A stretch of 62,065 nt of DNA. Origin: Methylobacterium hispanicum. Its GTDB lineage: Bacteria > Pseudomonadota > Alphaproteobacteria > Rhizobiales > Beijerinckiaceae. Position 1 is the first letter of the stretch. Every line of letters starts with the position of its first letter. Shown here in pieces: positions 36,471-44,746 of the stretch. The position numbers and the translations under genes were made by a program. The stretch covers positions 1 through 62,065 of the forward strand of contig NZ_BPQO01000036.1 of NCBI RefSeq assembly GCF_022179285.1, in the 5' to 3' direction. The notes beneath the pieces are model-generated. The model saw only the letters and a list, made by a program, of their open reading frames with translations, did no database searches and was not told the DNA's origin.

Positions 36471-37157
36471 ATGACCGCCGAGACGCCGCTCACCTACGCC
36501 GTCGGCGACATCCACGGCTGCGCCGACCTCCTCGACGCGCTGCTGGAGCGCGTCGAGGCGCACGCCGCGGGCCGCGCCCGCACGCTCGTCTTCCTGGGCG
36601 ACTACATCGACCGCGGCCCCGACAGCGCCCGGGTGATCGAGACCCTGCGCCGGGTCCAGTGGCGCGAGCCCGAGGCGGTCGTCTGCCTGATGGGCAACCA
36701 CGAGGCCATGCTGCTGAGGAGCCTGCGCGAGCCCGGCGCCGAGGAGCACTGGCTCCTGAACGGCGGCCTCGCGACCCTCGGGGCCTTCGGCGTCAAGGAG
36801 GCGGCGGCCCTGCCGCGGGACGTGCTCGACTGGATCGAGGCCCTGCCGACCGTCCACGGGGACGCGCGGCGCTGGTACGTCCACGCCGGCTTCCACCCCT
36901 CCGCCCCGGCACCCGACCCGGATCCCCACAACAGGCTCTGGATCCGCGAGCCGTTCCTCGGTGACGACCACGATTTCGGCCGCCACGTCGTGCACGGCCA
37001 CACGCCGTGCCAGGACGGGCGGCCCGAGGTCCGGACGAACCGGACCAACCTCGACACCGGCGCCGTCTACGGCGCAGCGCTCACCGCGGGCGTGTTCGGC
37101 GCGGAGCAGGGGCCGGCCCTGACGTTCCTGCAGGTTCGGACCGGTGCTCGGCCCTGA
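36471..37157 (+). CDS. Serine/threonine protein phosphatase-like metallophosphoesterase
   Basis: A 228-residue PPP-family calcineurin-type phosphatase. The metal-binding motifs are all present in order: GDIHGCADLL (GDxHG), FLGDYIDRGPDS (GDxxDRG), MGNHEAM (GNHE), then HAGFHP and VVHGHTP with the C-terminal His ligands. It is of bacterial PrpA/ApaH-like size, with no ApaH-specific region noted. Likely cytoplasmic, acting on phosphoproteins or dinucleoside polyphosphates. Start ATG 36471 is the first Met before the GDIHG motif. Confidence 0.87.
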   Translation: MTAETPLTYAVGDIHGCADLLDALLERVEAHAAGRARTLVFLGDYIDRGPDSARVIETLRRVQWREPEAVVCLMGNHEAMLLRSLREPGAEEHWLLNGGLATLGAFGVKEAAALPRDVLDWIEALPTVHGDARRWYVHAGFHPSAPAPDPDPHNRLWIREPFLGDDHDFGRHVVHGHTPCQDGRPEVRTNRTNLDTGAVYGAALTAGVFGAEQGPALTFLQVRTGARP

Positions 37158-37230
37158 AGGCTTGAAGCGGGACCGTTCTCCGACAGTTTAATCCCCGCCG
37201 CGGAGATATGCCGCGGAGAGGAAGCCGCTG

Positions 37231-38667
37231 ATGGACGCACCCGCGAAGACCCGGACCCGCAGCGAGGAGGCGGCGCTCGCCCGCCTCGCGCTCCGCTTCA
37301 CCGACTGGGCCGTGAAGTGGTTCCCGGACGCCTTCGTATTCGTGGCGATCGCGGTGGTGATCGTAGCGGGCGCAGCGCTCGTCAACGGAGCCCCGGTCCA
37401 GGCGGTGACGAAGAGCTTCGGCGACGGCTTCTGGAGCCTGATCCCCTTCACGATGCAGATGGTCTTCGTGACCATCGGCGGCTACGTCGTGGCCACCTCC
37501 GGCCCGGTCCAGGCGCTGATCGACCGGATGGCGCTGATGCCGAAGACGGGGCGCGGCGCCATCGGCTTCGTCGCGCTCGCCACGATGCTCTCCTCGTTCC
37601 TAAGCTGGGGCCTCAGCCTGATCTTCGGCGGCCTGCTCACCCGGGCGCTCGCCCGACGCACCGACCTGCGCATGGACTACCGCGCGGCGGGCGCGGCCGC
37701 GTATCTCGGCCTCGGCGCCACCTGGGCGATGGGCCTCTCCTCGTCCGCGGCCCAGCTCCAGGCCAATCCGAAGAGCCTGCCGCCCGGCCTCCTCGCGATC
37801 ACGGGCGTCATCCCCTTCACCGAGACCATCTTCCTCTGGCAGTCGCTCCTCATCGCCGCGGTGCTGGTGGTGGTCTCGGCGGTGATCGCCGTGATGTCGG
37901 CGCCGGGCCCCGACACCGCCGTCACCGCCCAGGATCTCGGCGTCGACGTCTCGAAGGAGGAGAACCGGGCACCGCCCCCGAGCCAGCCCGGCGAGTGGCT
38001 GGAACACGCGCCGGTGCTGACGGTGCTGATCGGCCTCCTGGCGCTCGGCTGGCTCGTCCAGGAATTCGCCCGCCAGGACTGGAAGATCGCGATCTCGAAC
38101 CTCAACACCTACAACTTCCTGTTCCTGATGCTGGGCTTCGTGCTGCACTGGCGCCCGCGCAGCTTCCTCCACGCGCTGGCCAAGTCGGTGCCCGCGACGG
38201 CCGGCATCCTGATCCAGTTCCCGTTCTACGCTGCCATCGCGGCGATCCTGACGGGCGCTAAGAACGGCGCCGGCCTCAGCCTGTCCGACGTCATCTCCCA
38301 CGCCTTCGTGGCCCTCAACACGCAGGGCAGCTTCCCGCTGGCGATGGGCGTGTACTCGGCGATCCTCGGCTTCTTCATCCCCTCGGGCGGCGGCAAGTGG
38401 CTGCTGGAAGCGCCCTACGTGATGCAGGCGGCCAACGAGCTGAAGGTGCATCTCGGCTGGGCCGTGCAGGTCTACAACGCCGCCGAGGCGCTGCCGAACC
38501 TGATCAACCCGTTCTTCATGCTGCCGCTCCTCGGCATCCTCGGCATCAAGGCGCGCGACATCGTCGGCTTCAGCTTCCTCCAGCTCATCGTGCACCTGCC
38601 AGTGGTGCTGTTCCTGCTCTGGGCGCTCGCCTTCACGCTGGAATACCACCCGCCGGTCATGCCCTGA
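37231..38667 (+). CDS. atoE: Short-chain fatty acid transporter (AtoE family)
   Basis: A 478-residue polytopic membrane protein with 10 or more hydrophobic segments. Family marks are FTDWAVKWFPDAFVFV at the N-terminus, SSFLSWGLSLIFGGLLTR, ITGVIPFTETIFLWQS, FLHALAKSVPATAGILIQFPFYAAI and FFIPSGGGKWLLEAPYVM. AtoE-type proteins import acetoacetate, butyrate and other short-chain acids. Acetoacetate metabolism genes are not visible nearby, so the role is by family only. Starts 73 nt after the phosphatase gene. Confidence 0.88.
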   Translation: MDAPAKTRTRSEEAALARLALRFTDWAVKWFPDAFVFVAIAVVIVAGAALVNGAPVQAVTKSFGDGFWSLIPFTMQMVFVTIGGYVVATSGPVQALIDRMALMPKTGRGAIGFVALATMLSSFLSWGLSLIFGGLLTRALARRTDLRMDYRAAGAAAYLGLGATWAMGLSSSAAQLQANPKSLPPGLLAITGVIPFTETIFLWQSLLIAAVLVVVSAVIAVMSAPGPDTAVTAQDLGVDVSKEENRAPPPSQPGEWLEHAPVLTVLIGLLALGWLVQEFARQDWKIAISNLNTYNFLFLMLGFVLHWRPRSFLHALAKSVPATAGILIQFPFYAAIAAILTGAKNGAGLSLSDVISHAFVALNTQGSFPLAMGVYSAILGFFIPSGGGKWLLEAPYVMQAANELKVHLGWAVQVYNAAEALPNLINPFFMLPLLGILGIKARDIVGFSFLQLIVHLPVVLFLLWALAFTLEYHPPVMP

Positions 38668-38747
38668 GGCGGGGCGGGACGGGGCGCCGCGTTGACCCGG
38701 CCCCCTCCGCGTGCTGCCCTCCGGGCGAGGATGCGACCGGAGGAACC

Positions 38748-39638
38748 ATGCGGGACGACCATTCGGACGACGCGGCGCGGGCGGCGGGGCTCACTGGACT
38801 GGTGACGGAGCCGTTCTCGCGGCGCGGCTTCGTGATGACCGGCCTGATGAGCGGGCTCACGCTCGCCACCACCCGGGTCGAGGCGCAGGTGATCCGCACG
38901 GACAGCGCCGGGATCGAGGCCGGCGAGGTGCGGATCCCGGCCGGCGACGGGCCGATGCCGGGCTACCGCGCGGTGCCGGAGGGTGCGGGCCCCTTCCCGG
39001 TGGTCCTGGTGATCGAGGAGATCTTCGGCGTCCACGACTACATCAAGGACGTCTGCCGGCGGCTCGCCAAGGCGGGTTACTGCGCGGTGGCGCCCGAACT
39101 CTACGCCCGCCAGGGCGACCTCTCGACCATGACGGACGCCAAGCAGATCGTGCGCGACGTCATCTCGAAGACCCCCGACGCCCAGTGGATCGCCGACCTC
39201 GACGCGGCCGCCGCATACGCGGGCTCGGCCGCCAAGGGCGATCTCGGCCGCCTCGGCGCGATGGGCTGGTGCCGGGGCGGGCGCGGCGCCTGGCTCTACG
39301 CGGCGCACCGGCGCGACCTGAAGGCCGCCGTGGCGTGGTACGGCCCGCTGCAGGGCGAGCGCACCGAGATCCAGCCGCGCACGGCCGGAGACGTCGCCGC
39401 CGAGATCAACGCGCCGCTGCTCGCCCTCTACGGCGGGGCCGACGCCGGGATCCCGGTCGCCACCGTCGAGGAGGCCCGCGACCGCGCGAAGGCCGCGGGC
39501 AAGTCCGTCGAACTCGTCGTGTATCCGGAGGCGCCCCACGGCTTCCACGCCGATTACCGCCCGAGTTACCGTCGGGAGCCGGCAGAGGACGGCTGGCGGC
39601 GCGCGCTGGCCTTCCTGAAGGCGAACGGCGTCGGGTGA
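38748..39638 (+). CDS. Dienelactone hydrolase family protein with Tat signal
   Basis: A 296-residue alpha/beta hydrolase. The N-terminus carries a twin-arginine motif (FSRRGFVMTGL, R25-R26) and a hydrophobic stretch ending near VEAQ, so it is probably exported to the periplasm by Tat. The catalytic Cys lies in GAMGWCRGGR and the His in PEAPHGFHADYRPSY, both classical for dienelactone hydrolase. EEIFGVHDYIKDVCRRLA is the family oxyanion region. Natural substrate unknown; export of a DLH is common in Methylobacterium. The frame extends upstream to 38397, but the RBS (CGGAGGAACC) before ATG 38748 decides the start. Confidence 0.87.
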   Translation: MRDDHSDDAARAAGLTGLVTEPFSRRGFVMTGLMSGLTLATTRVEAQVIRTDSAGIEAGEVRIPAGDGPMPGYRAVPEGAGPFPVVLVIEEIFGVHDYIKDVCRRLAKAGYCAVAPELYARQGDLSTMTDAKQIVRDVISKTPDAQWIADLDAAAAYAGSAAKGDLGRLGAMGWCRGGRGAWLYAAHRRDLKAAVAWYGPLQGERTEIQPRTAGDVAAEINAPLLALYGGADAGIPVATVEEARDRAKAAGKSVELVVYPEAPHGFHADYRPSYRREPAEDGWRRALAFLKANGVG

Positions 39639-39825
39639 AGATGAACGGGGCTGTGCCCTGGAGGACACGGCCCCCGACTTCGCTTTATGCCAGGGTGTCC
39701 CCCGGCGGATCCGTGCCTGCTCGGGCGCGCGTCGTGCATGGGGCTCCCCGGGGCGCGCGTCGCGTGAGCAGGTTCGAGGGCCGATCCGGGTACGGATGCG
39801 GGCCCCGACGGCGACGACGATGCGT

Positions 39826-39850
39826 TGAACGAATGGACGGACGCACCGTT
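39826..39850 (+). promoter_or_regulatory. Near-consensus EcfG-type promoter of the response regulator gene
   Basis: TGAAC (39826-39830), 16 nt, CGTT (39847-39850): one mismatch in the -35 element. The ATG of the response regulator lies 26 nt downstream. Suggestive of general-stress control. Confidence 0.45.
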
Positions 39851-39875
39851 CAGCCCGAGTAGAGTGTCCCGGCCC

Positions 39876-40334
39876 ATGAGCGACCCGAGAACGCCAGGAC
39901 AGAAGCCGGTCATCCTCGTCGTCGAGGACCAGCCCGACGAGCGCTTCCTCGCGGCCACCCTCTTGGAGGATACCGGCTTCAGCGTGATCGAGGCCGAGAC
40001 GGCGGAGCGGGCGCTCGCCATCCTCAACGACCGGGGCGACGACGTCAGCGTCGTCTTCTCGGACGTGCGCACGCCCGGCCCCATCGGCGGGTTCGAACTC
40101 GCCCGCATCATCGGCGTGACCTGGCCGCGCGTGCGGGTGCTCCTGACCTCGGGCGATGCCGGCGACCAGCCGAGCGACCTGCGCGTCTCGGCGACCTTCA
40201 TCCCGAAGCCCTGGCGGGCGGAGGACATCCTGGCCTGGGTCGAGCAGGCCGCCGGCCGATCGCCGGGCGGCGATGCGGGCCCGGAGGTGATCGGGCCCGG
40301 CGGGAAAATTATGTCCGGCCCCCGGGAAACCTGA
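39876..40334 (+). CDS. Single-domain response regulator
   Basis: A 152-residue CheY-like receiver without an output domain. Conserved residues: E18/D19, phospho-acceptor D63 in VFSDVRTPG, T91 in LLTSG and K111 in FIPKPW. It could serve as a phosphate sink or protein-protein regulator. An EcfG-like promoter precedes it, and a NepR-like small gene follows 72 nt later with its own EcfG-like promoter, so a link to the general stress response is likely but inferred. The C-terminal about 25 residues are disordered. Confidence 0.85.
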   Translation: MSDPRTPGQKPVILVVEDQPDERFLAATLLEDTGFSVIEAETAERALAILNDRGDDVSVVFSDVRTPGPIGGFELARIIGVTWPRVRVLLTSGDAGDQPSDLRVSATFIPKPWRAEDILAWVEQAAGRSPGGDAGPEVIGPGGKIMSGPRET

Positions 40335-40349
40335 GCACCGCTGCCCGTT
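40325..40349 (+). promoter_or_regulatory. Near-consensus EcfG-type promoter of the NepR-like gene
   Basis: GGAAA (40325-40329), 16 nt, CGTT (40346-40349): one mismatch in the -35 element. It overlaps the end of the response regulator gene and lies 57 nt before the NepR-like ATG. Weak alone, more credible beside the motif upstream of the neighbouring gene. Confidence 0.4.
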
Positions 40350-40406
40350 GACCGGTGCCGAGCGTGCACCCTGCGCACGAGTGAGCGCCAGCACGCGGAG
40401 CCCGCC

Positions 40407-40607
40407 ATGAAGATCGTCAGCGAGAACTACGCCGCGCGGCTTGCCCGCCCTCACGATGTCGATTCGTCCGAGCGGCTGATGCTCGACGCGATCGCCTACG
40501 ACCTGCGCAGCCTGTACGGCGCGGACGGGACGGACCTGCCGGACGACCTCCTCGCCCTGGCCGGACGCCTCGAGATCGCGCAGCCGCCGGACGTTCGCGC
40601 GGCCTGA
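40407..40607 (+). CDS. Small NepR-like protein (candidate anti-sigma factor), hypothetical
   Basis: A 66-residue protein with no signal or membrane segment. Its core, AIAYDLRSLYGADGTDLPDD and then LLALAGRLE, follows the pattern of NepR, the anti-sigma factor of the alphaproteobacterial general stress response (LRxLYxxxxxxPxPDxLLxLLxxL). Size also fits. NepR binds EcfG and is released by PhyR; neither phyR nor ecfG is in the window. The similarity is my reading of the pattern and needs a profile search. If it is not a NepR paralogue it is an uncharacterised small protein. Confidence 0.5.
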   Translation: MKIVSENYAARLARPHDVDSSERLMLDAIAYDLRSLYGADGTDLPDDLLALAGRLEIAQPPDVRAA

Positions 40608-40760
40608 GGCCCGAACGGCGTCGAGGTCTCCCGCAATCCTGCGAGAACAACGGGACGGTTTCGCCCATCGGTCGGTCCGTCCTGCAATCGCCAGACGGCT
40701 CGAATCTGTTATGTAGCCGCCTCCGGCCCTGCCGGCTCATCTTGCCTGATCGAGCCATCC

Positions 40761-41897
40761 ATGCGTTTCACCGCCCGCCGCATCCTCCTTGCCGGCCTGC
40801 TCACCTTGGGCAGCCTAGCGCCCGCGCTGGCCGCCACGCCTCCGGCGCAGCCGAAGGAGGGGCCGGGCGGGGTCGGCGATGCCCGGGCGAGCGTCACGAA
40901 GCGCGCGCTCGGCCGCGGCACCAGCGTCACCTTCGCCTTCCACGCGGCGGGGGCCGCCCCGGCGCAGGGGCGGCCGGTGGCGGTCTTCCTGCACGGCTGG
41001 GGCGCGGTGAACCCGCAGAGCTACGGCGCCTGGATCGACCATCTGGCGCGCAACGGCTGGCTCGTGCTGTTCCCGCGCTTCCAGGAGGTCAACCGGACGC
41101 GTCCCGCCGACGCGACCGCCAACGCGAGCCGCCTCATCAAGAGCGCCCTCGACGAGATCGCGGACGATCCCGAGGCGAAACCGGACCGGAACAGGGTCGC
41201 GCTGATCGGCCATCTGGCCGGCGTGCCGCTCGCCATGAATCTCGCGGCCGAGGCCGCCGCGTCCGGGCTGCCGACGCCGAAGCTCGTTTTCGGCACGATG
41301 CCGGGCGGCATCGCCAGCGGTCCGAAGGCGCGCGGCATCGCGCTCGCGGACCTCTCGGCGATCCCCGCCGAGACCCTGATCCTCACGGTGATCGGCGACC
41401 GCGACGCGCGCGCCGCCGACGTCGCGGCCCGCCGCCTGCTGCGTGAGGCCGACGCGGTGCCGGTCGAGCGCAAGCTGTTCCTGCGCGCGCTCTCGGACGA
41501 CCACGGCTTCCCCGCGCTCACCGCCACGCTCTCCGCCCCGGCCGCGGTGGACACCGCCTACGATGCGGGCGCGATCAAGGTGCAGCCGGAGGCCAAGGAC
41601 GTGAAGCCGCCGCCCTTCAAATGGTCGGCCGACATGGCGCTGACCGGCGAGCAGCAGACCTTGGTCTCGCAGATCAACAACGCGCGGGCCGATACGCTCG
41701 ACTACCTCGCCTTCTGGAAGACCTTCGACCTCGCGGCGGCGGCCGCCTTCTCGGGCGGCAACGCGGCCGGCCTGAAGATGAATCCGCGCTTCGCCGACAT
41801 GGAGCGCTGGAGCGACGGCTGGCCGGTCAAGCGACTCGCCGTCGAGACGCCGAAGCCGCACCCGACCGCCCAGACCACGCCCACCGCCAAGCGTTGA
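40761..41897 (+). CDS. Exported alpha/beta-hydrolase-fold protein lacking the nucleophile
   Basis: A 378-residue protein with a signal peptide (residues 1-24, ending ALAA). It has the alpha/beta-hydrolase order: oxyanion HGW (78-80), nucleophile elbow region ALIGHLAGVP (149-156), Asp near GDRD (212-215) and His in SDDHGF (H248). The elbow reads G-H-L-A-G, so the usual Ser/Asp/Cys nucleophile at position 152 is Leu. The C-terminal about 100 residues form a helical extension. It may be a non-catalytic binding protein or use another residue. Context gives no clue. Confidence 0.75.
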   Translation: MRFTARRILLAGLLTLGSLAPALAATPPAQPKEGPGGVGDARASVTKRALGRGTSVTFAFHAAGAAPAQGRPVAVFLHGWGAVNPQSYGAWIDHLARNGWLVLFPRFQEVNRTRPADATANASRLIKSALDEIADDPEAKPDRNRVALIGHLAGVPLAMNLAAEAAASGLPTPKLVFGTMPGGIASGPKARGIALADLSAIPAETLILTVIGDRDARAADVAARRLLREADAVPVERKLFLRALSDDHGFPALTATLSAPAAVDTAYDAGAIKVQPEAKDVKPPPFKWSADMALTGEQQTLVSQINNARADTLDYLAFWKTFDLAAAAAFSGGNAAGLKMNPRFADMERWSDGWPVKRLAVETPKPHPTAQTTPTAKR

Positions 41898-41976
41898 GCG
41901 CGTCGCGGGCGCAAGCTGGGCTTTTCAGCGGCCCAGGGTTTGCTACGCTCCACCCCCGACAACGAGGGTGGATGCC

Positions 41977-42180
41977 ATGCCGGATTTCGTCGCGACGCTC
42001 CTCTCAGCCGCCGCGTTCTGCCTCGCGCTGGTCGCGCTGAACGCGCTGACCCGCCTCCTCGTGCAGTGGCAGCTCGCCCCCCACGAGATGGCGCCCAACG
42101 GCTTCCTGCAGTACGGCGGCGCCCTCGCGCTCGCCCGCGTCGCCTATCGCCGGACGCCGGTGCGCCGCCTGCCGTACTGA
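41977..42180 (+). CDS. Small membrane protein, hypothetical
   Basis: A 67-residue protein with one membrane helix (ATLLSAAAFCLALVALNAL, residues about 6-24) and a basic C-terminus. No family recognised. The ATG at 41977 gives MPDFVATLL; an upstream GTG at 41968 is in frame. It ends just before a strong palindromic terminator shared with the convergent amidinotransferase gene, which supports real transcription here. Confidence 0.5.
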   Translation: MPDFVATLLSAAAFCLALVALNALTRLLVQWQLAPHEMAPNGFLQYGGALALARVAYRRTPVRRLPY

Positions 42181-42195
42181 CGATCCTGGAAACGA

Positions 42196-42227
42196 GCGAG
42201 GGCGCGCCCGGCCGGGCGCGCCCTCGC
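42196..42227. terminator. Perfect 32-nt palindrome, bidirectional terminator
   Basis: A perfect palindrome of 32 nt (centre between 42211 and 42212) made of GCGAGGGCGCGCCCGG and its complement, flanked by AAC and GTT. It lies in the 68-nt gap between the convergent genes ending at 42180 and 42249, so it probably terminates both. Confidence 0.7.
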
Positions 42228-42248
42228 GTTGCGCGGATCGGGCCGATC

Positions 42249-43427
42249 CTAGAAGTAGGATTTCAGCGTGCCGCGGCGGCGCACGTCGAGCGTGGCGCAG
42301 TGGAACGAGCCGCCGAACGGGCCGTAGGACAGGAACGGCGCCGGGATCGGGTCGAAGCCCCAGTCCTTCAGGGCCTTGATCAGGGTCGGCTGGCTCTGGT
42401 CGACGACGATCTTCTTCTCGTCGATGGCGAGCACGTTGATCGAGGTCCAGGGCGAGCACATCGAGATCTTGCTCATGAAGCCCTCGACGGGGTCGGGGCG
42501 CGGGGCGATCAGCACGTCCCACTTCTTCAGCACCGCGGGAAGCTTCTCGACGTCGATGTAGTCCGGGTTCACCAGCACCTTGCCGGGCGCCAGCGGCATG
42601 AACGAGGAGTCGATGTGCATCGGCTGCGGGCAGCGGCTCTCGATCTCGTGGATGCGGAAGCCGGGGCCGAGATGGCGGCGCAGCCACTCGATGCCCATCA
42701 GGTTCGTCACGTTCGAGCGGGTCACGAACAGGTCGCGGCCGCAGCGCACGAAGTCGGCCGCGTCGAAGACCGGCTCGAACTCGTTGACGGTGAACTGCAT
42801 GGGCTCGCCGGCCTTCAGGTTCGGCACCCGGTAATCGTAATTGTAGAGGTCGTCGGTCAGCTGCGGGCGCGGCGCGGACGTCCAGCGAGCGCCGGCGCGG
42901 AAGTATTCCTTGAACAGCGAGCGATAGGCGTCGCCCTCGAAGTAGCGCGAGCGCCAGCACATCGGGCTCTCGATGATCTCGTCGCCGATGACGAGATAGG
43001 GGTCGCGCGGGCAGGCGACGCAGAAGCCGCGGGACGACCAGCGCGGGGCCCTGAACTTCTTCGAGAAATCGACCGAATCCGGACGGCGGACCTTCACGCC
43101 CTCGCCCGCCAGGATGGTGATGAAGTTGTCGAGCTCGGCTTGGGCGAGCTTCTTCATGAATTTGGGGTACTTCCAGCCGCTGGCGAAGCGGTAGAAGGGC
43201 TGCGCGGCGCGCGGAAGGTTGAAGATCACCGTGAGGTGGTGGGTCGGGATGGTCGCGCCGTCGAGCGAGCCGACGATGACCTCCTCCAGCGGGTCCCACT
43301 CGTTCCAGGCCATGACCGGCGACTGCGGCGCGGGTGCGCCCGGCCCATGGCCGGCGCCGTACCCGGCGGCGTGAGCGTCGTCGAGCACGGCTTCCCCAGC
43401 CGTGATGGGTGATTCGCGGTCCATCAT
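42249..43427 (-). CDS. Amidinotransferase, glycine/inosamine amidinotransferase (AGAT/StrB1) family
   Basis: A 392-residue enzyme of the AGAT family, which moves the amidino group of arginine to an amine through a Cys-amidino intermediate. All catalytic residues of human AGAT align: D222 in FDAADF, H271 and D273 in PMHIDSS, and C377 in GGSFHCATLDVRRRG. The start NEWDPLEEVIVG and the end RRRGTLKSY are also AGAT-like. At the acceptor loop, human Asn300 is Gln268 here while Met302 is kept (M270), so the acceptor may differ from glycine. The first about 35 residues are a disordered Ala/Gly/Pro leader. It diverges from hpnL by 203 nt at the edge of the hopanoid island. I infer a role in making guanidinylated hopanoid cyclitol ether; creatine-type or antibiotic substrates are the alternative. 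Confidence 0.88.
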   Translation of the reverse strand: MMDRESPITAGEAVLDDAHAAGYGAGHGPGAPAPQSPVMAWNEWDPLEEVIVGSLDGATIPTHHLTVIFNLPRAAQPFYRFASGWKYPKFMKKLAQAELDNFITILAGEGVKVRRPDSVDFSKKFRAPRWSSRGFCVACPRDPYLVIGDEIIESPMCWRSRYFEGDAYRSLFKEYFRAGARWTSAPRPQLTDDLYNYDYRVPNLKAGEPMQFTVNEFEPVFDAADFVRCGRDLFVTRSNVTNLMGIEWLRRHLGPGFRIHEIESRCPQPMHIDSSFMPLAPGKVLVNPDYIDVEKLPAVLKKWDVLIAPRPDPVEGFMSKISMCSPWTSINVLAIDEKKIVVDQSQPTLIKALKDWGFDPIPAPFLSYGPFGGSFHCATLDVRRRGTLKSYF

Positions 43428-43630
43428 TGTCCCCTTGAGGCGGTCTTGGCGGTCGTTCTACCGAGGGCGCTAGAGCCCGTGCCGCTTTGGTCCGCACTGT
43501 GTCAATCGGGTGATAGACATTGCCGACCGTTGCTGCAACTTGGGCTCACTCCCTTACCGCGGCGGTCTTTTTCGGTCGGAAACGCGGCGAGATTCCAGCA
43601 TCAAGCCCACCCCGAGCTTGAAAGTAGACC

Positions 43631-44746
43631 ATGAAGCGCCTGACGACTCTCGCCCTGATCGTCGGTCTGTGCACGGTCGTCGGTCTGCTCTGGTCCTACG
43701 GACCGGAGGACGTGGCCGCCGCCGTGGTCGCGGCCGGCTGGGGCGCGGCGCTCGTGGTGCTGGCGCGCGTGGTCGCGGTCGCCTGGGCCGGGTTCGGCTG
43801 GTACGCCGTGTTCCCGCAAGACGGCCGCCCGTCGCTCCGCGACTGCATCAACATCCGCTTCATCCGCGAGGGCATCAACACCCTGCTGCCGGTGGCCACG
43901 GTGGGCGGCGATTTCGTGGGCGCGCGCCTGCTGACCAAGCGCGGCGTCACCGGGGGGCTGGCCGGCGCCAGCATGTTCGTGGACCTGATGACCCAGGCCG
44001 CGACCCAGTTCCTGTTCACCGTGATGGGGCTCGGCCTGCTGGTCGCCCTCGTCGGAGACGGGCCCGTCGCCCGCACCGTGGCGGGCGGCCTCGCGGTGGC
44101 AGCCCCCGCGCTCGCCGCCTTCTACCTGATCCAGCGCCGGGCCGGGCACCGGGTCGTCCAGGGCCTGCTCACCCGCTTCGCCTCGGGCCGCGAGTGGCGC
44201 GCGCTCGGCGCCGTCGACGTGCTCTACGACAACCTGCGCCGGCTCTACGCTGCCCCGCGCCAGGTCGGGTCGGGGCTCGCGGTGCATCTCGCGGGCTGGA
44301 TCATCGGCTCCCTCGAGGTCTGGGTCTGCCTGCACTTCATGGGCTACCCGGTGAGCTTCGCGGAGGCAATCGTGATCGAGAGCCTCGCCCAGGCCGTGCG
44401 CGGCGCCGCCTTCGCGGTCCCGGGCGCGCTCGGCGCCCAGGAGGGCGGCCTGATCGCGCTCTGCGCCCTGTTCGGCATCCCGGCGGAGGCCGCGCTCGCG
44501 CTCTCGCTGATCAAGCGCGTCGCCGACCTGCTCTGCGGCGTGCCGGGCCTCGTGCAGTGGCACCGGGAGGAGCGTCGTTCCCGGGAGGAGCCCGCGGCCG
44601 ACGAGCGGCGCGGGCGTGAACTCGGACGCCGGCTCGGGCCGGTCCTGCAGCCGGCGACGCTCGGCCCCTTCTACAGCTACGCTCCGCCCCGCATGCCCGC
44701 CAGCCGGCTCCCCGAGGCCGAGGGAGACCTGAAGAAGTGCGCCTGA
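43631..44746 (+). CDS. hpnL: Hopanoid-associated membrane protein HpnL
   Basis: A 371-residue polytopic membrane protein of the lysylphosphatidylglycerol-synthase transmembrane (YbhN/UPF0104) type, as in HpnL. Hydrophobic segments fill residues 1 to about 310, with INTLLPVATVGGDFVGARLL and RGAAFAVPGALGAQEGGLIAL as family marks; the last 60 residues are polar. HpnL is found in hopanoid clusters and is thought to help with hopanoid handling or transport; biochemical function is not settled. First gene of the rightward run hpnLMIJK. hpnM starts inside its last codons. Confidence 0.9.
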   Translation: MKRLTTLALIVGLCTVVGLLWSYGPEDVAAAVVAAGWGAALVVLARVVAVAWAGFGWYAVFPQDGRPSLRDCINIRFIREGINTLLPVATVGGDFVGARLLTKRGVTGGLAGASMFVDLMTQAATQFLFTVMGLGLLVALVGDGPVARTVAGGLAVAAPALAAFYLIQRRAGHRVVQGLLTRFASGREWRALGAVDVLYDNLRRLYAAPRQVGSGLAVHLAGWIIGSLEVWVCLHFMGYPVSFAEAIVIESLAQAVRGAAFAVPGALGAQEGGLIALCALFGIPAEAALALSLIKRVADLLCGVPGLVQWHREERRSREEPAADERRGRELGRRLGPVLQPATLGPFYSYAPPRMPASRLPEAEGDLKKCA

